DNA of 64,000 bases from Sphingomonadales bacterium (GTDB lineage Bacteria; Pseudomonadota; Alphaproteobacteria; Sphingomonadales; Govanellaceae): contig JACFMS010000008.1 in the NCBI GenBank assembly GCA_019455285.1, positions 9,428 to 73,427 on the forward strand, given 5' to 3'. The notes under the pieces were generated by a model. That model ran no database searches and was not told the origin of the DNA. It was given only the letters and a program-made list of their open reading frames with translations. Positions 17,144 through 28,999 of the stretch are shown one piece after another (position 1 is the first letter of the stretch; each line of letters begins with the position of its first letter). The translations under genes and the position numbers were made by a program.

Positions 17144-18661
17144 CTACTGCCCCAGGCCGGCTTGCGCGGCGAAGCGCACCGCTTCTTCGGCGGCGCGCAT
17201 GAGCGCCCGCGCCTTGGCCCGGGTTTCCTCGTATTCCTTGTCGGGATCGCTGTCGTAGACGATGCCGGCTCCGGCCTGGACGTGCATGACGCCGTCCTTG
17301 ACGATGGCGGTGCGCAGCACGATGCAGGTGTCGACGTTGCCGTTGGCGGAAAAATAGCCCACCGCGCCGGCATAGACCGAGCGCTTCTCGGGCTCCAGTT
17401 CGTCGATGATCTCCATGGCGCGGATTTTCGGTGCGCCGGACACCGTGCCGGCGGGAAAGCCGGCGGCCAGCGCGTCGATCTCGTCGTGCGCCGGATCAAG
17501 CTCGCCCTCGACGTTGGAGACGATGTGCATGACGTGGGAATAGCGCTCAATGGTCATCTGCTCGGTGACCCGCACGCTGCCGCCCTTGGCCACCCGGCCG
17601 ACGTCGTTGCGCCCGAGGTCGAGGAGCATCAAGTGTTCGGCCAGTTCCTTGGGGTCGGCGAGAAGATCGGCCGCCAGAGCCTGGTCTTCCTCCACCGTCG
17701 CGCCGCGCGGCCGGGTGCCGGCGATGGGTCGGATGGTAACCACGCCGTCGCGCACTCGGACCAGGATTTCCGGGCTCGATCCCACCACCGACAGTTCGTC
17801 AAGGGCGAGGAAGAACAGGAATGGCGAGGGGTTGGTGCGGCGCAGCGCGCGATAGAGCGCCACCGGCGGCAAGGTAAAGGGCAGGAAGAAGCGCTGCGAC
17901 AGCACCACCTGGAAGATGTCGCCGGCGATGATGTAATCCTTGGCCTTGGCCACCATGGCGTGAAAGTCGGCGCGCGACATATTGGCGCTGGGCTCGGCCA
18001 GCGCCAGCATATCGCCGCCGCTACCCTGGGCATGAACCAGCGGCCGCTCCAAGGCGGCCAGCACCTCTTGCAGACGATCTTCAGCGCGGGCGTAGGCGTC
18101 GGCGGCGCTCACCCCCGGCTCAGGGCGAACCGGGGTGACCGCCGTGATGGTGTCCTTGATGGTATCAAAGATCGCCATCACCGTGGGCCGGATGAACACG
18201 CCGTCCGGCGCGCCGATGGCGTCCGCCTTGGGCGCGCTCAGGCGCTCCATCAGGCGCACCATGTCATAACCCATGTAGCCGACCACGCCCGCCGCCATGG
18301 GCGGCAGGCCCTCGGGCAGTTCGATGCGCGATTCATCGAGCAGGGCGCGCAGCGAGGCGAGCGTGCCTTCCGGGCATGGCTCGAAGGCTTGCGTGTCGAA
18401 ACGGGCGCGGCGGTTGATTTCGGCCTCGTTGCCGCGACAGCGCCAGATGAGGTCGGGCTTCAAGCCGATGATGGAGTAGCGGCCGCGCACCGCGCCGCCT
18501 TCCACCGATTCCAAAAGAAAGCTCGGCGGGTTGCCGCCGGTGAGCTTCAAATAGGCGGAAATCGGCGTTTCCAGATCGGCGACCAGGGCGCTCCACACCA
18601 CCTGCGGCCGACCGGCATTGTAAGCCGCGGCGAAGGTAGAAAAATCAGGATCCACCGCCAT
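17144..18661 (-). CDS. trpE: Anthranilate synthase component I
   Basis: Converts chorismate to anthranilate with ammonia from TrpG. The 505-residue chorismate-binding protein has the N-terminal tryptophan-binding region (LLESVEGGAVRGRYSIIGL, the site of feedback inhibition) and the C-terminal catalytic motifs: PSPFLFFLALDE, IRPIAGTRPRG, LMLLDLGRNDVGRVA, FPAGTVSGAPKIRAMEII and GAVGYFSANG. It begins 8 bases after ppiD ends, so it is likely in one transcript with ppiD and has no room for a leader-peptide attenuator. Confidence 0.97.
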   Translation of the reverse strand: MAVDPDFSTFAAAYNAGRPQVVWSALVADLETPISAYLKLTGGNPPSFLLESVEGGAVRGRYSIIGLKPDLIWRCRGNEAEINRRARFDTQAFEPCPEGTLASLRALLDESRIELPEGLPPMAAGVVGYMGYDMVRLMERLSAPKADAIGAPDGVFIRPTVMAIFDTIKDTITAVTPVRPEPGVSAADAYARAEDRLQEVLAALERPLVHAQGSGGDMLALAEPSANMSRADFHAMVAKAKDYIIAGDIFQVVLSQRFFLPFTLPPVALYRALRRTNPSPFLFFLALDELSVVGSSPEILVRVRDGVVTIRPIAGTRPRGATVEEDQALAADLLADPKELAEHLMLLDLGRNDVGRVAKGGSVRVTEQMTIERYSHVMHIVSNVEGELDPAHDEIDALAAGFPAGTVSGAPKIRAMEIIDELEPEKRSVYAGAVGYFSANGNVDTCIVLRTAIVKDGVMHVQAGAGIVYDSDPDKEYEETRAKARALMRAAEEAVRFAAQAGLGQ

Positions 18662-18669
18662 GCCGCCGG

Positions 18670-20580
18670 CTACTCGCTGAGCCGTTCAACCGTCTCGTCG
18701 AACAGTTTTTGATTGAAGGCGACCTCAAACGCGCGGCTCAAGTGGAGCCGATAGGCTTGCAGGACGTCATTGCCGTACTGGGCCGCCATGCCGCGCTTGA
18801 ATTCCTCAAATTCCCGGGCATTGGCGGCGGGGTCGCCGGCTGCGGCGCTGAGCACATGGACCACCACATAGCCGTCGCCATCGGCTGCCCTCACCGTAGC
18901 GCTTTTGCCTACGGTAGCGGCGAAAGCGGCGTTGCGGATTTCCGGCGTCAGCGCCTGGGCGTCGGGCGAGGGCAGGCGGCTGGCTGTTATGCCGGTCTGC
19001 ACCACCGCGCCGGCGGGAATTGCAGCGGCCAGCGGCTTGCCGGCGGCCAGCGCTGCTTTGACGGCTTCGGCGGTTTCCTTGGCGCGGGCGTCGCGGGCGG
19101 TAGCCAGCCATACCGCCTCCACCGCCGCCTTCACCTTATCGAGCGGCCGCACCGCCGGCGGGGTTACGGTATCGACGCGCAGGAGATAATAGGCGTCGTT
19201 GGCGGCCTCATGGAGGACCGGCTCAGCGCCCACTTCGGCGGCAAAGGCATCGCGCAGGAAATTGGCCGCCTTGGGCAGATCCGCCACCACGCTGCCGTCT
19301 GGCGAGAGACCATTGTTGTCGACCGCCGGGATGACAGCCACCGTAAGGCCGAGGTTTTTCGCCACCTCTTCCAAGGTGGCGCCGCTGGCCAGTTCGTCCT
19401 CGATCTTGTTGGTGGCGTCATAGAGGAGGTCAATCGCCTTATCGCGGCGGGCCTTGGCCTCGATTTCGGCACGCACTTCGCTGAGCGGACGTCGCACCTC
19501 GGGCGTCAGGGCCACGACTTTCACCACATGCCAGCCGAAGCTGCTTGCCGCGGGCCCCGCCACTTGGCCGACCGGGGTGGCAAACACCGCCCGCGCCACG
19601 TCTTTACCCAGTTCGTCAGCGATCTGCTGCTCTGAGCGCTCGCCAAGCGCCAATTCGTCGGCATTGAGACCCGCCTTTTCCTTGGCCACGGCGACAAAGT
19701 CGGTGCCGCCGCGAATGGCGTCAGCCGCAGCTGCCGCCGCTTTTTGGTCGGAAAATACCATCTGCTCCAGCTTGCGCGTCTCCGCCGTCGCGTATTCGGC
19801 GGCGTGATCGTCGTAGTAGGCGAGGATGTCCTGCTCGCTTAAGGCGACTTGGCCTTCAAAATCGGCGGCGGTCAGGAAAAGATAACTTATGGCCCGGTAT
19901 TCCGGAGCCGTGAACTGCTCTTGATGTTCTTTATAGTAGGCGTTGAGCGCCGCTTCGTCCGGCGGGGTGATATCCTGCATGGCAGAAGCGCGGATCGCCG
20001 CCACGTCGATGACCCGGCTTTCGCCGTGGTAGGCGTAAAGCCGCTCGGCCAGGCTGTCCGGCAGATGAGCGGCAAGCCCGAGGGCGTTGAGGAGCTGCTC
20101 GCGGGTCAGGTCGGCGCGCGCCGCCGCCTCAAACTGCGCTTCCGACATGCCGACATAGCGCAGGACATTGGCGTAAAGGCCACGGTCGAACTGCCCTACG
20201 CTGTTGCGGAAGGCCGGATTGGTGCGGATGAAGTCGCGCACCTGGGCGTCGGATACCGCCAGCCCGAGATCGCGGCCGGCGGCATCGAACACCTCGCGGT
20301 TGACCATGCGTTGCAGTACGTCGCGGGGCATGCCCATGGCCTTGGCCTGCGCCGGGGTGAAGCTTTCGCCCATCTGCTGCTGCCAGCGGTTGAGTTCGTT
20401 TTGATACTCGCGAACGAACGCCGCCGGCGTGATCTTGCTGCCGCCGACCATCGCCAACGAGTCCGCTCCCCCGGCGCGAAACACGTCACCGATGCCCCAG
20501 ATGGCGAAGCTGGCGATCAGCAGTCCCATCAGCAACATGACAATAAAGGAACCCGTGCGTTTGCGAAGCGATGAAATCAT
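18670..20580 (-). CDS. ppiD: PpiD-like SurA N-terminal domain peptidyl-prolyl isomerase
   Basis: A periplasmic folding helper anchored in the inner membrane near the Sec translocon. The 636-residue product starts [14 protein letters not shown], followed by a membrane segment to about residue 30 ([20 protein letters not shown]). A SurA_N-type chaperone region (about 40-190), a parvulin-like domain in the middle (FGWHVVKVV) and a second C-terminal helical region follow. The ppiD-trpE-trpG order is conserved in alphaproteobacteria. The parvulin domain is degenerate, so isomerase activity is uncertain. Confidence 0.9.
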   Translation of the reverse strand: MISSLRKRTGSFIVMLLMGLLIASFAIWGIGDVFRAGGADSLAMVGGSKITPAAFVREYQNELNRWQQQMGESFTPAQAKAMGMPRDVLQRMVNREVFDAAGRDLGLAVSDAQVRDFIRTNPAFRNSVGQFDRGLYANVLRYVGMSEAQFEAAARADLTREQLLNALGLAAHLPDSLAERLYAYHGESRVIDVAAIRASAMQDITPPDEAALNAYYKEHQEQFTAPEYRAISYLFLTAADFEGQVALSEQDILAYYDDHAAEYATAETRKLEQMVFSDQKAAAAAADAIRGGTDFVAVAKEKAGLNADELALGERSEQQIADELGKDVARAVFATPVGQVAGPAASSFGWHVVKVVALTPEVRRPLSEVRAEIEAKARRDKAIDLLYDATNKIEDELASGATLEEVAKNLGLTVAVIPAVDNNGLSPDGSVVADLPKAANFLRDAFAAEVGAEPVLHEAANDAYYLLRVDTVTPPAVRPLDKVKAAVEAVWLATARDARAKETAEAVKAALAAGKPLAAAIPAGAVVQTGITASRLPSPDAQALTPEIRNAAFAATVGKSATVRAADGDGYVVVHVLSAAAGDPAANAREFEEFKRGMAAQYGNDVLQAYRLHLSRAFEVAFNQKLFDETVERLSE

Positions 20581-20733
20581 CTACCGGCCCCCTTGGCGCC
20601 CGGCCTAAAATGTGAACTCGGGCCCCGTTGTACGGTATTCGTCGCCGCGTCTCAATGCTTTTGCCGAGATGTTGTGAGCGAGGGAGGAAAAGTGTTAGAA
20701 CCCCGGCAGCAAAACAGGACAGAGGAGACCCCC

Positions 20734-21489
20734 ATGCCGCCACGGCCGTTGGTTGCCGGCAACTGGAAGATGAACGGGCTTCGCGCCAACGCGGCGGAAG
20801 TGGAAAAGCTGAAGCGGTTGATGGCGGGACATGGTGCGCTGCCCTGCGACGTGCTGATTTGCCCGCCGGCGACCCTGGTATCCACCGTGGCTGCCGCCGC
20901 CCAAGGCAGCGCCATCCTGGTCGGCGGCCAGGATTGCCATCCCAAGGTCTCAGGCGCTCATACCGGCGACGTCAGCGCCGCCATGTTCGCCGACCTCGGC
21001 TGCAGCCATATCATCGTCGGCCACTCCGAGCGTCGCGCCGATCATGGCGAGACCAGCGCCCTGGTGGCGGCCAAGGCCGCCGCTGTCCACGCCGCCGGCC
21101 TTGCCGCCATCATCTGCGTCGGCGAGACCGAGGCCGAACGGGATGCCGGGCAGACCTTAAAGGTGGTGGGGGAGCAGGTGGCGCAATCGTTGCCCGCCGG
21201 CGCCCTGCCGGGCAATACCACCATCGCCTATGAACCGGTCTGGGCCATCGGCACCGGCCGCACCCCCACCGAGGCCGAGGTGGCCGAGGTGCACGGCTTC
21301 ATCCGCGATGCTCTCCACAAGCGGTTTGGGGCGGCCGGCGGCGAGGTGCGTATTCTCTACGGCGGCTCGGTCAAGCCGGCGAACGCCAAGGCGCTGATGG
21401 CGGTCAATAACGTCGATGGCGCGCTGGTCGGCGGGGCGAGCCTGAAGGCCGACGATTTCTGGGGCATCATCGGGGCGTATCTAGGCTGA
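20734..21489 (+). CDS. tpiA: Triose-phosphate isomerase
   Basis: Interconverts dihydroxyacetone phosphate and glyceraldehyde 3-phosphate. The ATG at 20734, with GAGGAG upstream, gives 251 residues. Catalytic residues are all visible: Asn10 and Lys12 in GNWKMN, His97 in VGHSERR, Glu167 in [11 protein letters not shown], plus the phosphate-binding LYGGSVKP near the C-terminus. It is divergent from ppiD and heads the rightward tpiA-secG-pyrG-eno-ftsB run. Confidence 0.98.
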   Translation: MPPRPLVAGNWKMNGLRANAAEVEKLKRLMAGHGALPCDVLICPPATLVSTVAAAAQGSAILVGGQDCHPKVSGAHTGDVSAAMFADLGCSHIIVGHSERRADHGETSALVAAKAAAVHAAGLAAIICVGETEAERDAGQTLKVVGEQVAQSLPAGALPGNTTIAYEPVWAIGTGRTPTEAEVAEVHGFIRDALHKRFGAAGGEVRILYGGSVKPANAKALMAVNNVDGALVGGASLKADDFWGIIGAYLG

Positions 21490-21505
21490 CGATAATGCCC
21501 AGATG

Positions 21506-21584
21506 CGTCATTGCGAGCCCCAGTAGGGGCGAAGCAATCCAGTCTCTGGATCGCCACGGCCCCTAACGTGGCCTCGCGATGACG
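21506..21584. repeat. Palindromic repeat family A, copy 2
   Basis: A 79 bp element between tpiA and secG. Outer arms are CGTCATTGCGAG and CTCGCGATGACG, and inner arms are GAAGCAATCCAG and CTGGATCGCC. It shares its arms with the copies at 5421-5508 and 57401-57492, while the hairpin tips differ. It would put a long hairpin into a tpiA-secG message. Confidence 0.85.
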
Positions 21585-21718
21585 TCGAAGAGGTTTGTCG
21601 GTCCGCGGCCATTTCTGATCTGGCATTGCGGCGGCAATTGGTATAAACCTGCCACGTCGCCCTCAAGGGTCGACTTCCCTGATGCATTAATACTAAAGAC
21701 GAATAGAAGAGCCGTTCC

Positions 21719-22033
21719 ATGCATGCCGTACTGTTGGTCATTCATTTAATCGTGGCGATCGCGCTGGTGGGCTTCGTGCTCATTCAGCGCTCGGAAGGCG
21801 GCGCGCTGGGCATCGGCGGCGGCCCGGGCGGCCTGGTGTCGGCCCGCGGCGCGGCCAACTTCCTCACCCGCACCACGGCCATCCTGGCGGCGGCGTTTTT
21901 CCTCACCTCTATCGCGCTGACCATCCTGGCGCAGAAGGATACCGGCCGGAGGTCGCTCATGGACCAGCCGGCGACGGAAGCGCCGGCGGAAACGCCGGCA
22001 CCAGCGCTGCCAGAAGTGCCGCTGCCGCAGTAG
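21719..22033 (+). CDS. secG: Preprotein translocase subunit SecG
   Basis: A small Sec translocon subunit of 104 residues with two membrane segments (about residues 2-22 and 52-70). They are joined by a glycine-rich cytoplasmic loop (RSEGGALGIGGGPGGLVSARG) typical of the family. The C-terminal tail is rich in Pro, Ala and Glu. Position between tpiA and pyrG is conserved in alphaproteobacteria. Confidence 0.94.
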   Translation: MHAVLLVIHLIVAIALVGFVLIQRSEGGALGIGGGPGGLVSARGAANFLTRTTAILAAAFFLTSIALTILAQKDTGRRSLMDQPATEAPAETPAPALPEVPLPQ

Positions 22034-22062
22034 GTTTAAGACGAGAAGGTTTAGCGATTTAA

Positions 22063-23730
<1,668 letters not shown>

Positions 23731-23736
23731 CAATAA

Positions 23737-25029
<1,293 letters not shown>

Positions 25030-25105
25030 GCGCCTATAATCACAAAATATAGTGTCCTGAAGTTTTCGCTTGACCCGCGGAATCGGCCGTGATTCGCTAG
25101 CCTTC

Positions 25106-25441
25106 ATGAAACTCTGGTTGGAAGTTCGTCCGCGGCTGAAAGGCGCCATTTTCCCGGCGCTCATGGTGCTGTCGCTGTTCTATTTCAGCTATCACGCCAT
25201 GGAAGGAAACCATGGTCTGAAAGCCTGGCTGCACTTGCGCGGCGAACAGGCGATCCTGTCGCAAAAAGCGGCGGCCATTCGCGCCGAGCGCGAGGCCTTG
25301 GAGCGCAAGGTGGCGCTCCTAAAGCCCGATAACCTCGATCCCGACCTGCTGTCGGAGGAAGTGCGCGGCATCCTCGGTTATACCCATGAAAACGAAGTCG
25401 TGATCTACCAGACGCCGCCCAAGTCTCCCTCAAAGCCCTAA
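25106..25441 (+). CDS. ftsB: FtsB/DivIC-like septum formation initiator protein
   Basis: A small bitopic division protein of 111 residues, expected to pair with FtsL in the divisome. The ATG at 25106 (MKLWLEV) gives one membrane segment (about residues 14-30, IFPALMVLSLFYFSYHAM). A coiled-coil stretch follows (QAILSQKAAAIRAEREALERKVALLK), then the conserved DNLDPDLLSEEVRGILGY segment of the alphaproteobacterial family. No strong ribosome site is visible, so a slightly different start is possible. Position between eno and pdhA is conserved. Confidence 0.88.
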   Translation: MKLWLEVRPRLKGAIFPALMVLSLFYFSYHAMEGNHGLKAWLHLRGEQAILSQKAAAIRAEREALERKVALLKPDNLDPDLLSEEVRGILGYTHENEVVIYQTPPKSPSKP

Positions 25442-25461
25442 ATCAACTGTCTCTCCAAGGC

Positions 25462-25482
25462 CTTAACCATTTTTTGGTTAAG
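25462..25482. other. Hairpin in the ftsB-pdhA gap
   Basis: CTTAACCA at 25462-25469 pairs perfectly with TGGTTAAG at 25475-25482 around a five-T loop. It lies 20 bases after the ftsB stop in an AT-rich gap before pdhA. No T tract follows, so it could equally be a weak terminator or an operator for the pdh genes. Confidence 0.45.
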
Positions 25483-25619
25483 CAAAGATATTTCATGGAA
25501 AAACAATAACTTTTACTATATTAAAAGGACCCGCAATTACAAAAAAAGCCGAATGGTGCGCCTGCCAGGGTCAGTGTGAACTTTCGCCCCCTCATGACGT
25601 GGAAGGACGGCTTTATCTC

Positions 25620-26651
25620 ATGGCTAAGCTTGCAACGAAGAAGATTTCCCCGCGATATCGGCCGTTAAGCCAGATCGCTACGGCCACCTATGACGCCTCT
25701 GCCGAGGAGTTGAAAACCTATTACCGCCAGATGCTGCTGATGCGCCGCTTTGAGGAAAAGGCGGGGCAGATGTACGGCATGGGGCTGATCGGCGGCTTTT
25801 GTCACTTGTATATCGGCCAGGAGGCGGTAGTCACCGGCATTCAGGCGGCCCTGAGGCCCGGCGACAAGGTGATCACCGGCTACCGCGATCACGCCCATAT
25901 GCTGGCCTGCGGCATCGATCCCAGAGCGGTGATGGCGGAATTGACGGGCCGCGCCGGCGGCATTTCCAAGGGCAAAGGCGGCTCCATGCACATGTTCAGC
26001 GTCGAGCACGGCTTCTATGGCGGCCATGGCATCGTCGGCGCGCAGGTATCCTTGGGCACCGGCATTGCGTTCGCCGAGAAATACCGGGAAACCGGCGGCG
26101 TCACCGTCGCCTATTTTGGCGACGGCGCGGCCAACCAGGGCCAGGTTTATGAGTCCTTCAACATGGCCGAGCTGTGGAAGCTGCCGGTGATCTACGTCAT
26201 CGAGAACAACCAATACGCCATGGGCACCTCGGTCAACCGCGCCTCGGCGGAGGGCGAGCTTTATCGGCGCGGCGAAAGCTTCCGCATTCCCGGCCGCCAG
26301 GTGGACGGCATGAATGTGCTCGCCGTCAAGGCAGCGGCGGATGAGGCGGTCGCCTGGAGCCGCGGCGGCAACGGCCCGATCTTGTTGGAAATGAAAACCT
26401 ACCGCTATCGCGGCCATTCCATGTCAGACCCGGCGAAATACCGCTCCAAGGAAGAAGTGCAGAAGATGCGGGCCGAGCATGATCCCCTTGATCAGGCGAA
26501 GAAGCGTCTTCTCGATGCCGGCATCCTCGACGAGGAAAGCTTGAAGACCATCGACCGCGAGGTGAAGGAGATTGTCGCCGACGCCGCCGATTTCGCCACC
26601 GCCAGCCCCGAACCCGAGCCGTCCGAATTGTGGACGGACGTGTACGCGTAA
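25620..26651 (+). CDS. pdhA: Pyruvate dehydrogenase E1 component, alpha subunit
   Basis: The thiamine-diphosphate subunit of the alpha2beta2 E1 that decarboxylates pyruvate. The ATG at 25620 has GGAAGGA about twelve bases upstream and gives 343 residues. The TPP/magnesium motif is clear ([24 protein letters not shown]...ENN). So are the phosphorylation-loop region [14 protein letters not shown] and the [10 protein letters not shown] and [13 protein letters not shown] segments. First of the pdhA-pdhB-pdhC-lpd-lipA operon. Confidence 0.97.
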   Translation: MAKLATKKISPRYRPLSQIATATYDASAEELKTYYRQMLLMRRFEEKAGQMYGMGLIGGFCHLYIGQEAVVTGIQAALRPGDKVITGYRDHAHMLACGIDPRAVMAELTGRAGGISKGKGGSMHMFSVEHGFYGGHGIVGAQVSLGTGIAFAEKYRETGGVTVAYFGDGAANQGQVYESFNMAELWKLPVIYVIENNQYAMGTSVNRASAEGELYRRGESFRIPGRQVDGMNVLAVKAAADEAVAWSRGGNGPILLEMKTYRYRGHSMSDPAKYRSKEEVQKMRAEHDPLDQAKKRLLDAGILDEESLKTIDREVKEIVADAADFATASPEPEPSELWTDVYA

Positions 26652-26661
26652 AGGGAGGCGG

Positions 26662-27672
26662 ATGATGTCAATAGATGTGAAAGCCGGACTGAAATCGCAA
26701 ACCGTGCGCGAGGCGTTGCGCGACGCCATGGCCGAGGAAATGCGTCGCGACCCGGATGTGTTTTTAATGGGCGAAGAAGTGGCGCAGTACCAGGGCGCTT
26801 ACAAGGTAAGCCAAGGTCTGTTGGATGAATTCGGACCGAAGCGGGTGATGGATACGCCGATCACCGAGCATGGTTTCGCCGGGCTCGGCGTTGGCGCGGC
26901 GTTTGCCGGCCTTAAACCCATCATCGAGTTCATGACCTTCAACTTCGCCATGCAGGCCATTGATCAGATCATCAACTCGGCGGCGAAAACCCGCTACATG
27001 TCGGGCGGCCAGATCGGTTGCCCCATCGTCTTTCGCGGACCCAACGGCGCGGCGTCCCGGGTTGCCGCCCAGCACAGCCAGAATTACGCCGCCTGGTACG
27101 CGCATATCCCAGGGCTGAAGGTGGTGGCGCCCTATTCAGCGGCGGATGCCAAGGGGTTATTGAAAGCCGCCATCCGCGATCCCAACCCGGTGGTGTTTCT
27201 GGAAAACGAAATTCTCTACGGCAAAACCTTCGACGTGCCGGAGGGCGACGATTGGATCGTGCCGTTGGGCAAATCGGCGGTGGTGCGCGAAGGTTCGGAT
27301 GTGACGCTGGTCGCCTACTCCATCGCCGTCGGCCAGTGCCTGGAAGCGGCCGATGCCTTGGCGGCGGACGGCGTATCGGCGGAAGTGATCGATCTGCGCA
27401 CGCTCAGGCCCTTGGATCTGGAACCGGTCATCGCCTCAGTGCAAAAGACTAATCGCCTGCTGGTGGTCGAGGAAGGCTGGCCCACCTGCGGCATCAGCGC
27501 GGAAGTATCGGCGCGGGTCACCGAACAGGCGTTCGATTATTTGGATGCGCCGGTATTGCGCGTCGCCAACGCCGATGTCCCGACGCCCTATGCCGCCAAT
27601 CTGGAAAAGTTGTGGCTGATATCCCCGGAAAAAATTATCACCGCCGCAAAAGCGGCGCTCTACCGCGATTAG
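26662..27672 (+). CDS. pdhB: Pyruvate dehydrogenase E1 component, beta subunit
   Basis: Partner of PdhA. GGAGGCG precedes two adjacent ATGs (26662 and 26665); the product is about 336 residues. It has the typical [44 protein letters not shown] and [15 protein letters not shown] segments, and the transketolase C-terminal domain. Unlike PdhB of many alphaproteobacteria it has no N-terminal lipoyl domain, so the complex's lipoyl groups must come from PdhC. Confidence 0.97.
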   Translation: MMSIDVKAGLKSQTVREALRDAMAEEMRRDPDVFLMGEEVAQYQGAYKVSQGLLDEFGPKRVMDTPITEHGFAGLGVGAAFAGLKPIIEFMTFNFAMQAIDQIINSAAKTRYMSGGQIGCPIVFRGPNGAASRVAAQHSQNYAAWYAHIPGLKVVAPYSAADAKGLLKAAIRDPNPVVFLENEILYGKTFDVPEGDDWIVPLGKSAVVREGSDVTLVAYSIAVGQCLEAADALAADGVSAEVIDLRTLRPLDLEPVIASVQKTNRLLVVEEGWPTCGISAEVSARVTEQAFDYLDAPVLRVANADVPTPYAANLEKLWLISPEKIITAAKAALYRD

Positions 27673-27684
27673 GGAGACCAAATA

Positions 27685-28980
27685 ATGTCCATTGAAATTC
27701 GCATGCCGGCGCTGTCGCCGACCATGGAAAAGGGAACGCTGGCGAAGTGGCTGATCAAGGAAGGCGATACCATCGCGGCGGGCGATGTCATCGCTGAGAT
27801 CGAGACCGACAAGGCGACCATGGAAGTGGAAGCGGCGGACGAAGGCAAGGTCGGCAAGCTCGCCGTGGCGGCTGGCACGGCGGATGTGCCGGTGGGGACC
27901 GTAATCGCGGTGTTGTTGGAGGAAGGCGAGGCGGGCGTCGCCAGTCCCTCAACTTCTCCGTCACTCCCGCGAAAGCGGGAGTCCAGTGCAGAAGAAAAGG
28001 TGGATTCCCGCTTGCGCGGGAATGACGAACAAAAAAAATCCGCACCCATACTTCCATCAGCGCCGACACCGCAGCCGACCGTTCCCGCCGCCCATGATGA
28101 CGCGCGGATTTTTGCTTCGCCCCTGGCGCGCCGCATCGCCAAGCAGAGCGGCATTGATCTGAATACCCTGCAAGGCTCCGGTCCCGGCGGCCGGGTGGTG
28201 AAACGCGATCTGGAAGGCAAGGCGCCGCTGGCACGGCCGCAAGTTGCCGCCACTGCCGCTACCGCTGTCGCGCCAGCGACGGTTTATGGACCGGCGGATG
28301 CGCCGCATGAGGAGGTAAAACTCTCCACCATGCGCAAGGTGATCGCCGAGCGCCTGTCGGAATCAAAACGCACCGTGCCGCACTTCTACATGACCGTGGA
28401 CGTGCAAATGGATCACCTGCTGGCGGCGCGCAAGGACATCAACGAGGCGGAAGGATTAAAGCTTTCGGTCAACGACTTCATCATCAAGGCGCTGGCCATC
28501 GCGTTGAAGCGCGTGCCGGAAGCCAACGTACAGTTCGCTGGCGACAAGCTCTATCGCTATAGCCGCGCCGATGTCTCGGTGGCGGTGGCGATCGACGGCG
28601 GGCTGATTACACCGATCATTCGCGGCGCTGATACAAAGGGGCTGATTGAGATCAGCAATGAAATGCGCGCGCTGGCCGAGAAGGCGCGGGCCGGCAAGCT
28701 GATGCCGGAAGATTACAAGGGCGGCACCATCTCTCTATCCAACCTCGGCATGTACGGCATCAAGGAGTTCGAGGCGGTGATCAATCCGCCGCAAGCGGCC
28801 ATTCTGGCGGTGGGCGCGGCGGAACAACGCGCGGTGATCAAGAATGGGCAGATCGTGCCGGCGACCGTGATGTCGGCGACGTTGTCGGTGGATCATCGCG
28901 CCATCGACGGCGCCATCGGCGCGAAGCTCCTGACCGCGTTCAAGGCGCTCATTGAAAACCCGGCGCGCCTGGCGCTTTGA
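27685..28980 (+). CDS. pdhC: Dihydrolipoamide acetyltransferase (E2) with a repeat-encoded linker insert
   Basis: The core of the pyruvate dehydrogenase complex, moving acetyl groups from lipoyl-lysine to CoA. Domains in order are one lipoyl domain (residues 1-78, lipoyl Lys43 in ETDKATME), a linker, the E3/E1-binding domain ([11 protein letters not shown]...VVKRDLE, about 139-176), a second Ala/Pro linker and the catalytic domain ending [15 protein letters not shown]. The first linker contains about 23 residues (SLPRKRESS...DSRLRGNDE) encoded by a complete family-B palindromic repeat at 27959-28027. The frame stays open because the element is 69 bp. Linkers tolerate insertions, so the enzyme is probably active. 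Confidence 0.96.
   Translation: MSIEIRMPALSPTMEKGTLAKWLIKEGDTIAAGDVIAEIETDKATMEVEAADEGKVGKLAVAAGTADVPVGTVIAVLLEEGEAGVASPSTSPSLPRKRESSAEEKVDSRLRGNDEQKKSAPILPSAPTPQPTVPAAHDDARIFASPLARRIAKQSGIDLNTLQGSGPGGRVVKRDLEGKAPLARPQVAATAATAVAPATVYGPADAPHEEVKLSTMRKVIAERLSESKRTVPHFYMTVDVQMDHLLAARKDINEAEGLKLSVNDFIIKALAIALKRVPEANVQFAGDKLYRYSRADVSVAVAIDGGLITPIIRGADTKGLIEISNEMRALAEKARAGKLMPEDYKGGTISLSNLGMYGIKEFEAVINPPQAAILAVGAAEQRAVIKNGQIVPATVMSATLSVDHRAIDGAIGAKLLTAFKALIENPARLAL
27959..28027. repeat. Palindromic repeat family B copy 4, inside pdhC
   Basis: A 69 bp element wholly within the pdhC coding region. Left half: CGTCACTCCCGC, GAAA, GCGGGAGTCCA. Right half: TGGATTCCCGC, TTGC, GCGGGAATGACG. The left hairpin has a T-to-C change matched by A-to-G on the other arm, so pairing is preserved. 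Its length is a multiple of three, and the reading frame used has no stop. Confidence 0.95.
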
Positions 28981-28999
28981 AAAAAATAAGGACAGACTC

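Noticed and set aside
17162-18712. A 516-codon open frame on the plus strand opposite trpE
   Set aside because: His/Arg/Gly-rich shadow frame; trpE motifs are complete on the minus strand and no ribosome site or homology supports the other reading.
20581-20733. Possible leader peptide or riboswitch between ppiD and tpiA
   Set aside because: No conserved riboswitch motif and no convincing hairpin series; it is most simply a divergent promoter region.
26662-27672. PdhB without a lipoyl domain as a possible truncation
   Set aside because: The start has a good ribosome site right after pdhA, and many bacteria have lipoyl-free PdhB; PdhC carries the lipoyl domain.
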